Assembly: GCA_964462515.1 (NCBI GenBank)
Contig: CAYWXK010000031.1
Coordinates: forward strand, 1 to 48,350
Length of the DNA stretch: 48,350 nt
Direction of reading: 5' to 3'
DNA from: CAYWXK01 sp964462515
Lineage (GTDB): Bacteria; Planctomycetota; Phycisphaerae; Sedimentisphaerales; Anaerobacaceae
This document shows, piece after piece, positions 42,178-48,350 of the stretch. Position numbers and translations under genes: made by a program. Each line of letters begins with the position of its first letter. The stretch's first letter is position 1. Below the pieces are notes generated by a model. It ran no database searches, was not told the origin of the DNA, and saw only the letters and a program-made list of their open reading frames with translations.

Positions 42178-43200
42178 TCAGCACTTCAATTCTTCTCGAA
42201 TCAGGCAACCATCACAGGGACAGAACGCACGTATATTGCGTTCTGGCGTAGCAGGCGGCACCTCACAGCCGGGCATCAAAAAGAACCTTTGCCCGCCGGT
42301 CTTGATACACTTTTTTGCAGCATTTGCAACATCCTCATGGCTGCCCTGCAGCAGAACACCTGATGGGTCGAAATTACCGCACAATGTAACCTTCAGCCCT
42401 GCGAGCTTCCTCGCCTCATCCAAAGGAACCATCCAATCAACGTCTATGACATCAGCGCCGCTCTGGGCCATATACAAAATGTGATTTTTTATATTGCCGC
42501 AAATATGCAGCTTCACCGTTGCGCCCGCCTCGTGGACCGCAGCAATCAGCTTCTGCTCAAGAGGCAGGATGTAATCCTTATACATAGCCGGCGCTATCAA
42601 ACTCGCCGCCGATTCGCCCATCCCGACCATATCCGCTCCTGCCTTAACCTGTGCAAGGGCAAACGCAATCTCATTTTGAATAATGACCTCGCCGACTTTC
42701 ATAAAAACATCCGGCTTGTCTATAATGTCAAACATTGCATTTTCCACGCCCCGCAGGTCCGCATATTCTGCCAGCGGGCCTTCCACCCAGCCCAGCACGC
42801 TGTGAGTTTGCCCGACCTGGGCGGCCATTTTGCGGACACTATCTATCCGCTGTTTAGTTCGCGGGGCGTTTTCAATATCCAGCGCTCTTATCTTCGATAT
42901 GTCCTTATGTGTTTTTATTAAAAGGCCTTTTGGTTTTCCGACACCATCCGGCGGATATTCGAATTCCATACCATAAGCCGATGCCTCTCGCCACGGGTCG
43001 CTTATGGCACTGACCTGGTCGAGATTGAATGCCCTGGCAACCGCAAGCTGCGCCTCTACAAGCACATCGCCATTTAAGTAATAATCCCTGTAACTATGGC
43101 CGATGAAATTGGCCGCCCAGGACATAAAAATTGGCGTAACCGCAGGCCGGTCGTAAGAATCGCCTGTTATAATCGCACAAATCCGCTCTTTGGGAGTCAT
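42178..43200 (-). CDS. Uroporphyrinogen decarboxylase / MtaA-CmuA-type methyltransferase family protein
   Basis: 340 aa. TIM-barrel of the UroD superfamily: MTPKERICAIITGDSYDRPAV at the N-terminus, ADMVGMGESAASLIAPAMYK (~190), then the zinc-type signature KLHICGNIKNHI (H-x-C, ~228) and a distal cysteine in FFLMPGCEVPPATPERNI (~312). This H-x-C...C arrangement marks the corrinoid-dependent methyltransferase branch (MtaA/CmuA/MtbA) and not true HemE. It may transfer methyl groups from a corrinoid protein to a thiol acceptor, but no corrinoid protein gene is nearby, so the substrate is unknown. The four cysteines at the C-terminus (CPCDGC...LKC) are an extra that could hold a metal. No clear Shine-Dalgarno. 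Confidence 0.8.
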   Translation of the reverse strand: MTPKERICAIITGDSYDRPAVTPIFMSWAANFIGHSYRDYYLNGDVLVEAQLAVARAFNLDQVSAISDPWREASAYGMEFEYPPDGVGKPKGLLIKTHKDISKIRALDIENAPRTKQRIDSVRKMAAQVGQTHSVLGWVEGPLAEYADLRGVENAMFDIIDKPDVFMKVGEVIIQNEIAFALAQVKAGADMVGMGESAASLIAPAMYKDYILPLEQKLIAAVHEAGATVKLHICGNIKNHILYMAQSGADVIDVDWMVPLDEARKLAGLKVTLCGNFDPSGVLLQGSHEDVANAAKKCIKTGGQRFFLMPGCEVPPATPERNIRAFCPCDGCLIREELKC

Positions 43201-43331
43201 AAATAACCTTTAGATTTCAGATTTACGATTTTTGATTTCAGATTTTCAATCGACGATTGTCAATAGAATAATCATTATAGTTAATTGAAAGAAAAGTTCA
43301 CGGATTTTTTGCCAAAGACGGACTGATTTTT

Positions 43332-43484
43332 ACCGCAGAGTGCGCAAGGGCACACTGATGTTTTTCGCCACAAAGGCACTAAGACACGAAGAATCTAAGA
43401 GTTTTTTATCTAACTCCAAAACATCCTGGTGCCTTCGTCTCTTCGTGGCTGGATTTCCTCTGTGGTCTCGGCGTTCTCTGCGGT
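43332..43484. repeat. Large nested inverted repeat (ACCGCAGAG...CTCTGCGGT)
   Basis: The outer arms ACCGCAGAG (43332-43340) and CTCTGCGGT (43476-43484) enclose GCCACAAAGGCACTAAGACACGAAG-like sequence (from 43367). This faces GGTGCCTTCGTCTCTTCGTGGC (43428-43449). It can fold into one ~150-base hairpin. It sits 7 bases past the stop of the beta-helix gene. Related pieces are at 10372-10450 and about 40290-40320. The rest of 43201-43331 is low-complexity. Confidence 0.7.
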
Positions 43485-43490
43485 GAAATG

Positions 43491-45083
43491 TTAATGTTCC
43501 TCCAGCCAGTGGAAGGCCATAATCTCAAAGTCTTTGAGATTTACAATGCAGTCGCCGTTTATGTCGCCGGCGACAATCGTTTCGCAGACCGGTTCGCCAA
43601 AATATGATTTACTTGCCTCCGCAGTGCCGCCATAAACGCCCATATTTATAATCCCGCCGTTAGGAAACGGCTCAAGTCCGATAGAACTTGCCGGGTCCCC
43701 TGCATCAATACACAGACTCGTCACCTCGTCTGTCGTCCATCGTCCCTCGTTTGCATCCCAACGTCCTGCTTGGGATTTCAAATGATAGTCGCCATCAACC
43801 CAGAAATCATCATTTGTGTCATTTGGCGTTCCATTAGGGTCCCAGTATCCTATCTCTGCAAAGCAAGGGTCGACACCAATATTGCCGGTTCCACCGAAAT
43901 TGCCGGTCCAGCCCTGGATACAACTGTAGTTGACAGTTGGGTTCCCACTGCGGTCCACATGGATATGGGCCGACTCGTCCGTGCCGCCGCTATCACTATC
44001 GCTCCGGAAGATACAGTTGGTCAACGTCATGTAAGTGTCGTAGCCTTTGAACATCCCGCCGCCAAGGTTGCCGGCCGAGTTGTTGCTGATCGTACAGTTG
44101 GTCACAACCCAGTTAAAGCTGAATATGCAATACATTCCGCCGCCGTCCTGACCAGCCGAGTTATCATTGATCAAACAGTTGACCATCGTGGTAAAGTTAT
44201 CGTTGTAGAACAGTATACCGCCACCATCTTCGCTGGCCGAGTTGCCGCGGATCGTGCAATTGATCATTCTCGGGTCACTGTCTCCAACAGCCATCCCGCC
44301 ACCGTAGCACGCCGAGTTCCTCTCGAATATGCAATTAACCAGCGTCGGCTCGGTGACACAGCACCACGTGGGACCGCAGTGCATCCCACCGCCATATCTG
44401 GCCCAGTTAACTGTGAATGTGCAGTTGGTCACCGTCGAGTCACTCTTGCACAACATACCTCCACCACAGTTATGAGGATATGATGGGCCATTGGCATTGC
44501 CACTGGCAATAGTGAAGCCATCGAGGACATCGGTTGTGATATCCATTGTATCGGTTTGATAACCAGTCACCACGTTGTAGCTGTTTTCAAACCGGGTTGG
44601 CTCGGTTAATAAATCACAAGGGTCGTTGACCTCGATGTCGTTACCCGCAAGGTCTCCACTAAGTATGGTCTCGTATAGCTTAACGTCTCTGGCATTCGGG
44701 TCTGGCGCACCGAAGCCAGCGTAGCCGCCTTTGAGGGTTACGCCGTTAATCAATTGAAACGTAGATTCACGGTCTCCGGGTGTCTTCCCACTACACTGGT
44801 CGGGCTTATAAATACCCTGCGCTACACGGATTTCAATAATAGTGTTAAGATTGCTACGCTCACTTCGTTCGCTCGCAATGACATTTGCCTTGGTAGAAGA
44901 ATTAGCATCTGCCAGTGCATCCTGAAGGAACTTGTAGGCATTTTGCCACGATGAGCCATCGTTTAGGCCGGTGGCATCGTTATCGACATAAATAATTTTT
45001 CCCGATGCGATGGCGGTGGCGTGCAGAGTCAGCAAAATTAGGCAGATTATAAAACAGGTTTTTAGATTTTTATTACCGCTCAT
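43491..45083 (-). CDS. Secreted right-handed beta-helix protein with C-terminal dockerin half
   Basis: 530 aa from ATG 45083 (GGAGG five bases upstream; ATG 45095 also in frame). The signal peptide ends near ATAIASG. KIIYVDNDATGLNDGSSWQN is the usual entry strand of planctomycete beta-helix proteins. Repeating rungs follow between ~190 and 380 (NCTFTVNWARYGGGMHCGP, NCIFERNSACYGGGMAVGD, NCTIRGNSASEDGGGI, NCLINDNSAGQDGGGMY, NCTISNNSAGNLGGGM). The C-terminus has a single dockerin-like loop (GDINGDCIVNLKDFEIMAFH WLEEH). Residues ~67-78 (NVIASERSERSN) come from an inserted palindrome. It is extracellular. Polysaccharide lyase or binding activity is possible but no catalytic residues can be assigned. 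Confidence 0.8.
   Translation of the reverse strand: MSGNKNLKTCFIICLILLTLHATAIASGKIIYVDNDATGLNDGSSWQNAYKFLQDALADANSSTKANVIASERSERSNLNTIIEIRVAQGIYKPDQCSGKTPGDRESTFQLINGVTLKGGYAGFGAPDPNARDVKLYETILSGDLAGNDIEVNDPCDLLTEPTRFENSYNVVTGYQTDTMDITTDVLDGFTIASGNANGPSYPHNCGGGMLCKSDSTVTNCTFTVNWARYGGGMHCGPTWCCVTEPTLVNCIFERNSACYGGGMAVGDSDPRMINCTIRGNSASEDGGGILFYNDNFTTMVNCLINDNSAGQDGGGMYCIFSFNWVVTNCTISNNSAGNLGGGMFKGYDTYMTLTNCIFRSDSDSGGTDESAHIHVDRSGNPTVNYSCIQGWTGNFGGTGNIGVDPCFAEIGYWDPNGTPNDTNDDFWVDGDYHLKSQAGRWDANEGRWTTDEVTSLCIDAGDPASSIGLEPFPNGGIINMGVYGGTAEASKSYFGEPVCETIVAGDINGDCIVNLKDFEIMAFHWLEEH
44850..44883. repeat. ATTGC...GCAAT palindrome inserted in a coding sequence
   Basis: ATTGCTACGCTCACTTCG then TTCGCTCGCAATGACA: arms ATTGC/GCAAT, inner GAGCGAACGAAGTGAGC-type near-palindrome. 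It is a classic 'gtcattgcgagcgaa' REP word, translated in the beta-helix gene as VIASERSERSN. Outer arms match those of 1083-1142. Confidence 0.75.
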
Positions 45084-45123
45084 TTTTGCCTCCATAAAAA
45101 TAACAGTATTTATCGTCCTATAA

Positions 45124-45152
45124 ATTATATCAGTTCGCCCGGCTTTTGTCCA
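45124..45152 (-). promoter_or_regulatory. Putative sigma-70 promoter for the beta-helix gene
   Basis: Minus strand: TGGACA (45147-45152), 17-base spacer, TATAAT (45124-45129), about 40 bases upstream of ATG 45083. Confidence 0.6.
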
Positions 45153-45202
45153 TAACGATTATTACAAAAAGCGAATTTTGGCCTTAAAGCCCGAAATACC
45201 CA

Positions 45203-45225
45203 CCCCCGACAGAAACATTCGGGGG
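45203..45225. repeat. 23-bp palindrome, second copy
   Basis: CCCCCGACAGAAACATTCGGGGG; its reverse complement matches 32832-32854 at 22 of 23 positions. A T5 run follows at 45231. It lies between divergent genes, so it is unlikely to serve as a terminator here. Confidence 0.75.
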
Positions 45226-45364
45226 CCAGGTTTTTCCTTTTTATTTTTGCCTTTTTCTTTTTTTCCCGTTACCCTAAACCCTAAAAGCTATATGCTTATG
45301 GTATTGTTTGCGGCTTGACTATCTAAGAGATAAAATTGGCTTATACAAAAATAGGAGCGCAAGT

Positions 45365-46384
45365 ATGCTAAGGATAGGCATTGTCGGATTCGGGTTTATG
45401 GGCCGAATGCATTATCGGTGCTGGAAGGCCATAAAAGATGCCAAAATTATCACAATCTGCGATTCGAATCCGAATATAGTTGAAGACACCAAAAGAGCAT
45501 TCGGAAACATCGAGGGAGCGGAAGGGGCAATTGATTTTAGTGATGTAGAGCTATACACCAATTTCGATAAGATGCTCAAAATCGCAAAACCCGATGCGAT
45601 TTCGATTACCCTTCCGACCTATCTGCACTCAAAATTCGTCATAAAAGCACTCAAGGCCGGCGTTCACGTCCTGTGCGAGAAGCCGATGGCACTAAATGTC
45701 AGGGACTGCGACCGGATGATAAGAGCAGCCAGGCGCAGCAAGAAAATTCTGCAAATCGGCCACTGTGTGCGATTCTGGCCCGAATACGCCAAAGCAAAAC
45801 AGATAGTCGATAGCGTCGAGTTCGGCAGAGTCATCGCCGCAACATTCCAACGCCTTGGCTCCGCTCCGACATGGAGTATTGACAATTGGTTCCTCGATGA
45901 AAAACGCAGCGGCGGCGTGGCACTCGACCTGCATATCCACGATACCGATTTCGTCCAGTATCTATTTGGGGTGCCAGCCGCAGTTTGCAGCTTCACAGCT
46001 AAAAGCAGCACCGGCCAACCATTGCACATCGTAACACAATATCTGTATGATGATGAAAAGGTAATAACAGCCGAGGGCGGCTGGGCAATGATGCCGACGT
46101 TTGGGTTTGAAATGAGCTTCAATATCGCGATGGAAAAAGCAACGATTGTCTATGACCTGACAAGGCAGACTATGTTCAAAGTATATCCTGCAAAAGGAAA
46201 CCCATTCACGCCAGAAGTTGAAAAAGGTGATGGCTACTTACGCCAGACAGACTATTTTGTTAAACTGATACACGGTGAGGCTGTTGAGCCTGTCCTTACG
46301 CTACAGCAGTCGCGAGATTCGGTTAAAATCGTAGAGGCAGAAAAAAAATCCGCCATAAAAATGAAAAAAGTTTTAATCAAATAA
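45365..46384 (+). CDS. Gfo/Idh/MocA-family NAD(P)-dependent oxidoreductase
   Basis: 339 aa from ATG 45365; AGGAG seven bases upstream. An in-frame TTG at 45308 precedes the Shine-Dalgarno and is unlikely. The N-terminal Rossmann domain starts MLRIGIVGFGFMGRMHYRCW (GxGxxG at 8-13). The catalytic EKP motif is in HVLCEKPMALNVRDCDRMI (~100). The C-terminal alpha/beta domain has LDLHIHDTDFVQYLFG (~190), whose conserved D-x-x-x-H-like acidic/His set serves as catalytic dyad in this family. It oxidises sugars, inositols or their derivatives. It is followed after 30 bases by a sugar isomerase and then an MFS transporter, so a carbohydrate-catabolic operon is likely. Substrate unknown. Confidence 0.88.
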   Translation: MLRIGIVGFGFMGRMHYRCWKAIKDAKIITICDSNPNIVEDTKRAFGNIEGAEGAIDFSDVELYTNFDKMLKIAKPDAISITLPTYLHSKFVIKALKAGVHVLCEKPMALNVRDCDRMIRAARRSKKILQIGHCVRFWPEYAKAKQIVDSVEFGRVIAATFQRLGSAPTWSIDNWFLDEKRSGGVALDLHIHDTDFVQYLFGVPAAVCSFTAKSSTGQPLHIVTQYLYDDEKVITAEGGWAMMPTFGFEMSFNIAMEKATIVYDLTRQTMFKVYPAKGNPFTPEVEKGDGYLRQTDYFVKLIHGEAVEPVLTLQQSRDSVKIVEAEKKSAIKMKKVLIK

Positions 46385-46414
46385 AAAATAAGACCAGAGT
46401 TGGAGAACGATACG

Positions 46415-47224
46415 ATGAAATGTAACGATTGGCCGGTAGGAGTTTGTAGCTGGTCGCTGCGAACCGATATTGCAGGCGTAGCAGAGGCAATGAAAAAGAT
46501 TGGTCTTGAACACGTGCACTTAGGCATAAGACCTGCTGTGGAAAATGCCGGAGTGTTAGCTGCCATCGAGGAACAGGACTGGATTGTAAGCAGCACAATG
46601 ATTGATTTTCCGCAGGAAGATTATTCAACCCTGGAGAGCATAAAAATAACAGGAGGAATCGCACCGGACAAATACTGGGAGCAAAACCACAAGTTGTTCA
46701 TAGGCGCAGCCGAGGCAACCGCAAAATTGGGCGTAAAATACCTTTCGATGCACGCCGGCTTCATCGATGAAAGCGACCCGGCATATATCAAAAAATTCTA
46801 CGACCGCATCCGGGCGCTGGTCGACATAGCCGGCAAAAAAAATCTTTTGCTGCTTCTGGAAACAGGGCAGGAAACGGCCCAGGAGCTTCGACATTTTCTT
46901 GAAAAACTAAATCATCCAGCGGTAGGCGTGAATTTTGACCCCGCCAATATGATTCTTTATGACAAGGGAAATCCAATCGAGGCAGTGAAAACACTTGCAC
47001 GGTGGGTCAAACATATTCACATAAAAGATGCAATTCGCACCAAGCAGACGGGAACGTGGGGCGTAGAGGTGCCGTGGGGTGATGGCGAAGTCGGAAGCAA
47101 GAATTTCTTAAAAACGCTCGAAGAGATTGGCTTCAAGGGAGTTCTTGCAATTGAACGAGAGGCCGGCGATGATAGATTCGGCGATATTAAGCTGGCGGCT
47201 GAACGTCTGGAAGGTTTCAAATGA
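46415..47224 (+). CDS. TIM-barrel sugar phosphate isomerase/epimerase family protein
   Basis: 269 aa from ATG 46415 (GGAGA nine bases upstream; an in-frame TTG at 46400 is less likely). Xylose-isomerase-like TIM barrel: VGVCSWSLRTD at strand 1, KIGLEHVHLGI, LGVKYLSMHAGFIDE (~112), NLLLLLETGQETA with the metal-binding Glu (~148), VGVNFDPANMILYDKG with Asp/Asn (~176), WVKHIHIKDAI (~198), and GVLAIEREAGDD (~248). These E, D, H, E positions form the divalent-metal site of the family. It interconverts keto-sugars or epimers. It forms an apparent operon with the Gfo/Idh/MocA dehydrogenase and MFS transporter. Confidence 0.85.
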   Translation: MKCNDWPVGVCSWSLRTDIAGVAEAMKKIGLEHVHLGIRPAVENAGVLAAIEEQDWIVSSTMIDFPQEDYSTLESIKITGGIAPDKYWEQNHKLFIGAAEATAKLGVKYLSMHAGFIDESDPAYIKKFYDRIRALVDIAGKKNLLLLLETGQETAQELRHFLEKLNHPAVGVNFDPANMILYDKGNPIEAVKTLARWVKHIHIKDAIRTKQTGTWGVEVPWGDGEVGSKNFLKTLEEIGFKGVLAIEREAGDDRFGDIKLAAERLEGFK

Positions 47225-47254
47225 TAAAGGGAACTTAAAGTTAAGGAGAACGAA

Positions 47255-48350
47255 ATGGACGCAAAACTGTATCTGGCTCTGAGCTTTGCGATGTTTATGG
47301 AGTACGCGGTCTGGGCGGCATGGATGCCGGTACTGGCCGCACGCCTGCTCGGACCTCTGAAAATGACCGGCAAGCAGACCGGCTGGATCTACGCCACCTT
47401 CCCGATCGCGTGTATTTTCATGCCCTTGGTGTCCGGGCAGCTCGCCGACAAGTATGTAAACACGGAGATCATTCTTGCCGTAGCTCACTTGTTCGGCGCG
47501 ATTCTAATGTTCGTCGCTGCGCGCAAGACGACTTTCAAGAGCCTCCTTGTGGTCATGCTTCTCTACTCTCTCTGCTACGCCGCCACCCTGCCGCTGGTCA
47601 ACTCCATCATGTTTCACCACCTGGCCAAGAACAACCTGGACCCCGGCGTTCACTCAACGTGGATCTTCATTTGGGCGCCTGTCGCCTGGGCGCTCATCGG
47701 CTGGTCCCTGACCGGCTGGCGCTGGATCTTCAAGACCGGAGAGCAGGGACGCGACTGCCTCTACCTGGCGGCTATCCTTTCAGTGGTCATGGGCGTGGGA
47801 TGCTTCTTCCTGCCCGATACACCACCCGCCGGATCCGGCACGGCCCCGATCCTCCAGGCTATGGAAATGTTCAAAGACTCTAACTTCCTCATCTTTATTG
47901 CCGTCTCCATGATCTTCTTCGCCTTGATGCAGTTCTACTTCCTCGGCACGGCGCCGTTTATGCAGGACATGGGAATCCCGAACAAGAACGTCCCCGCCTC
48001 GATGGGCATCGCACAGGCCGTACAGGCAATAGCCACCGTCGTCCTGATGGTCCGTTTACTTGGTGCGATTGGGACGAAATGGACCTTGATCGTCGGAGCA
48101 ACGTGCTGGTTCATACTGTATGTAGCCTACATAAGACAGAAACCGCGATGGATTATCGTTGCCTGCCAGCCGTTCCACGGTCTGGCTTACGTGCTGTTCG
48201 TCATCGTCGGCCAGATATTCGCGAACAATCTGGCGTCCGATGAAATACGAGGCTCCGTGCAGTCTTTGCTCTTTGCCGCGACCACCGGCGTCGGCCTGTT
48301 CCTCGGGACGCAGTTCGCCGGCTTTGTGATGGACAAATTCAGACAAGAAG
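47255..48350 (+). CDS. MFS transporter of the nucleoside:H+ symporter type, 3' end cut by window edge
   Basis: ATG 47255 with AGGAG six bases upstream; open to the window end (365 residues visible, no stop). About ten hydrophobic helices are visible: MDAKLYLALSFAMFMEYAVW, WIYATFPIACIFMPLVSG, LLVVMLLYSLCYAATLPLVN, FIWAPVAWALIGWSL, LFVIVGQIFANNLASDEIRG and others. FMEYAVWAAWMPVLAARLL, then GQLADKYVN (motif A-like), matches the NupG/XapB-like nucleoside:proton symporter branch, often used for sugars in planctomycetes and Bacteroidetes (family knowledge). It is downstream of the dehydrogenase and isomerase with 30-base gaps, so it is likely the uptake step of that pathway. Confidence 0.85.
   Translation, partial: MDAKLYLALSFAMFMEYAVWAAWMPVLAARLLGPLKMTGKQTGWIYATFPIACIFMPLVSGQLADKYVNTEIILAVAHLFGAILMFVAARKTTFKSLLVVMLLYSLCYAATLPLVNSIMFHHLAKNNLDPGVHSTWIFIWAPVAWALIGWSLTGWRWIFKTGEQGRDCLYLAAILSVVMGVGCFFLPDTPPAGSGTAPILQAMEMFKDSNFLIFIAVSMIFFALMQFYFLGTAPFMQDMGIPNKNVPASMGIAQAVQAIATVVLMVRLLGAIGTKWTLIVGATCWFILYVAYIRQKPRWIIVACQPFHGLAYVLFVIVGQIFANNLASDEIRGSVQSLLFAATTGVGLFLGTQFAGFVMDKFRQE

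Noticed and set aside
45203..45225. Simple rho-independent terminator
   Set aside because: It lies between divergent genes and is nearly identical, loop included, to 32832-32854, so it was called a dispersed repeat.

Overview
The window reads as a chromosomal fragment of a planctomycete, most likely of the Phycisphaerae/Sedimentisphaerales type. The clues are several large secreted proteins carrying the dockerin-like pattern D-L-N-G-D-x-x-V-x-x-x-D-F-x-x-L-A-x-x-W-L, lamin-tail/CotH giants, an LVIVD propeller, a small bacterial histone, and intergenic DNA packed with short dispersed palindromes and low-complexity families. No rRNA, tRNA, transposase or CRISPR array was seen. Taxonomy is an inference from gene content only.

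Layout. 1-758: 5' part of an RCC1-repeat secreted protein (minus strand), encoded by 117-bp tandem DNA repeats. 1439-1606: a 55-aa conserved-looking small protein. 1654-5807 (minus): CvpA-like membrane protein, a membrane-anchored GspE relative with a degenerate nucleotide site, and a PilT-type ATPase. 6161-14136 (plus): a 1387-aa lamin-tail/CotH protein, then an LVIVD-propeller zincin with C-terminal dockerin modules. 14941-24953 (minus): M48 peptidase, a ~2340-aa lamin-tail/CotH/beta-helix giant, and a nucleotide-sugar dehydrogenase. 25421-27691 (plus): LamG/dockerin secreted protein. 27795-31560 (minus): a tightly packed trio, consisting of a GHKL (Hsp90/MORC-like) ATPase, an unrecognised protein with weak methyltransferase-like motifs, and a B12-binding-type radical SAM protein. 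The first two are clearly more AT-rich than their surroundings. 32396-33200 (minus): two small regulatory-looking proteins. 33521-33706: histone. 34273-39051 (plus): glycogen/alpha-glucan cluster (GT4/5 glycosyltransferase, GH57, GH133 debranching enzyme). 39365-40264: secreted coiled-coil protein. 40423-43200 (minus): two paralogous four-helix membrane proteins, an azoreductase-like flavoprotein and a MtaA/UroD-family protein. 43491-45083 (minus): beta-helix/dockerin protein. 45365-48350 (plus): Gfo/Idh/MocA dehydrogenase, TIM-barrel sugar isomerase and MFS transporter (cut by the window end), a likely sugar-catabolic operon.

The most unusual signals are: (i) the AT-rich GHKL-ATPase/unknown-protein pair, the best candidate for an undescribed (possibly defensive) module; (ii) a dense community of small palindromic repeats, several of which have entered coding sequence in frame (LamG gene, beta-helix gene, M48 gene) or supplied the stop codon and C-terminus of the debranching enzyme; (iii) two stretches at 14355-14450 and 31883-31995 where a good sigma-70-type promoter is followed at once by three perfect hairpins and no ORF, so candidate structured RNAs; (iv) a pseudo-ATPase GspE paralogue fused to membrane helices next to pilT; (v) a ~60-aa bacterial histone. 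All assignments are by eye from motifs; no database search was possible.
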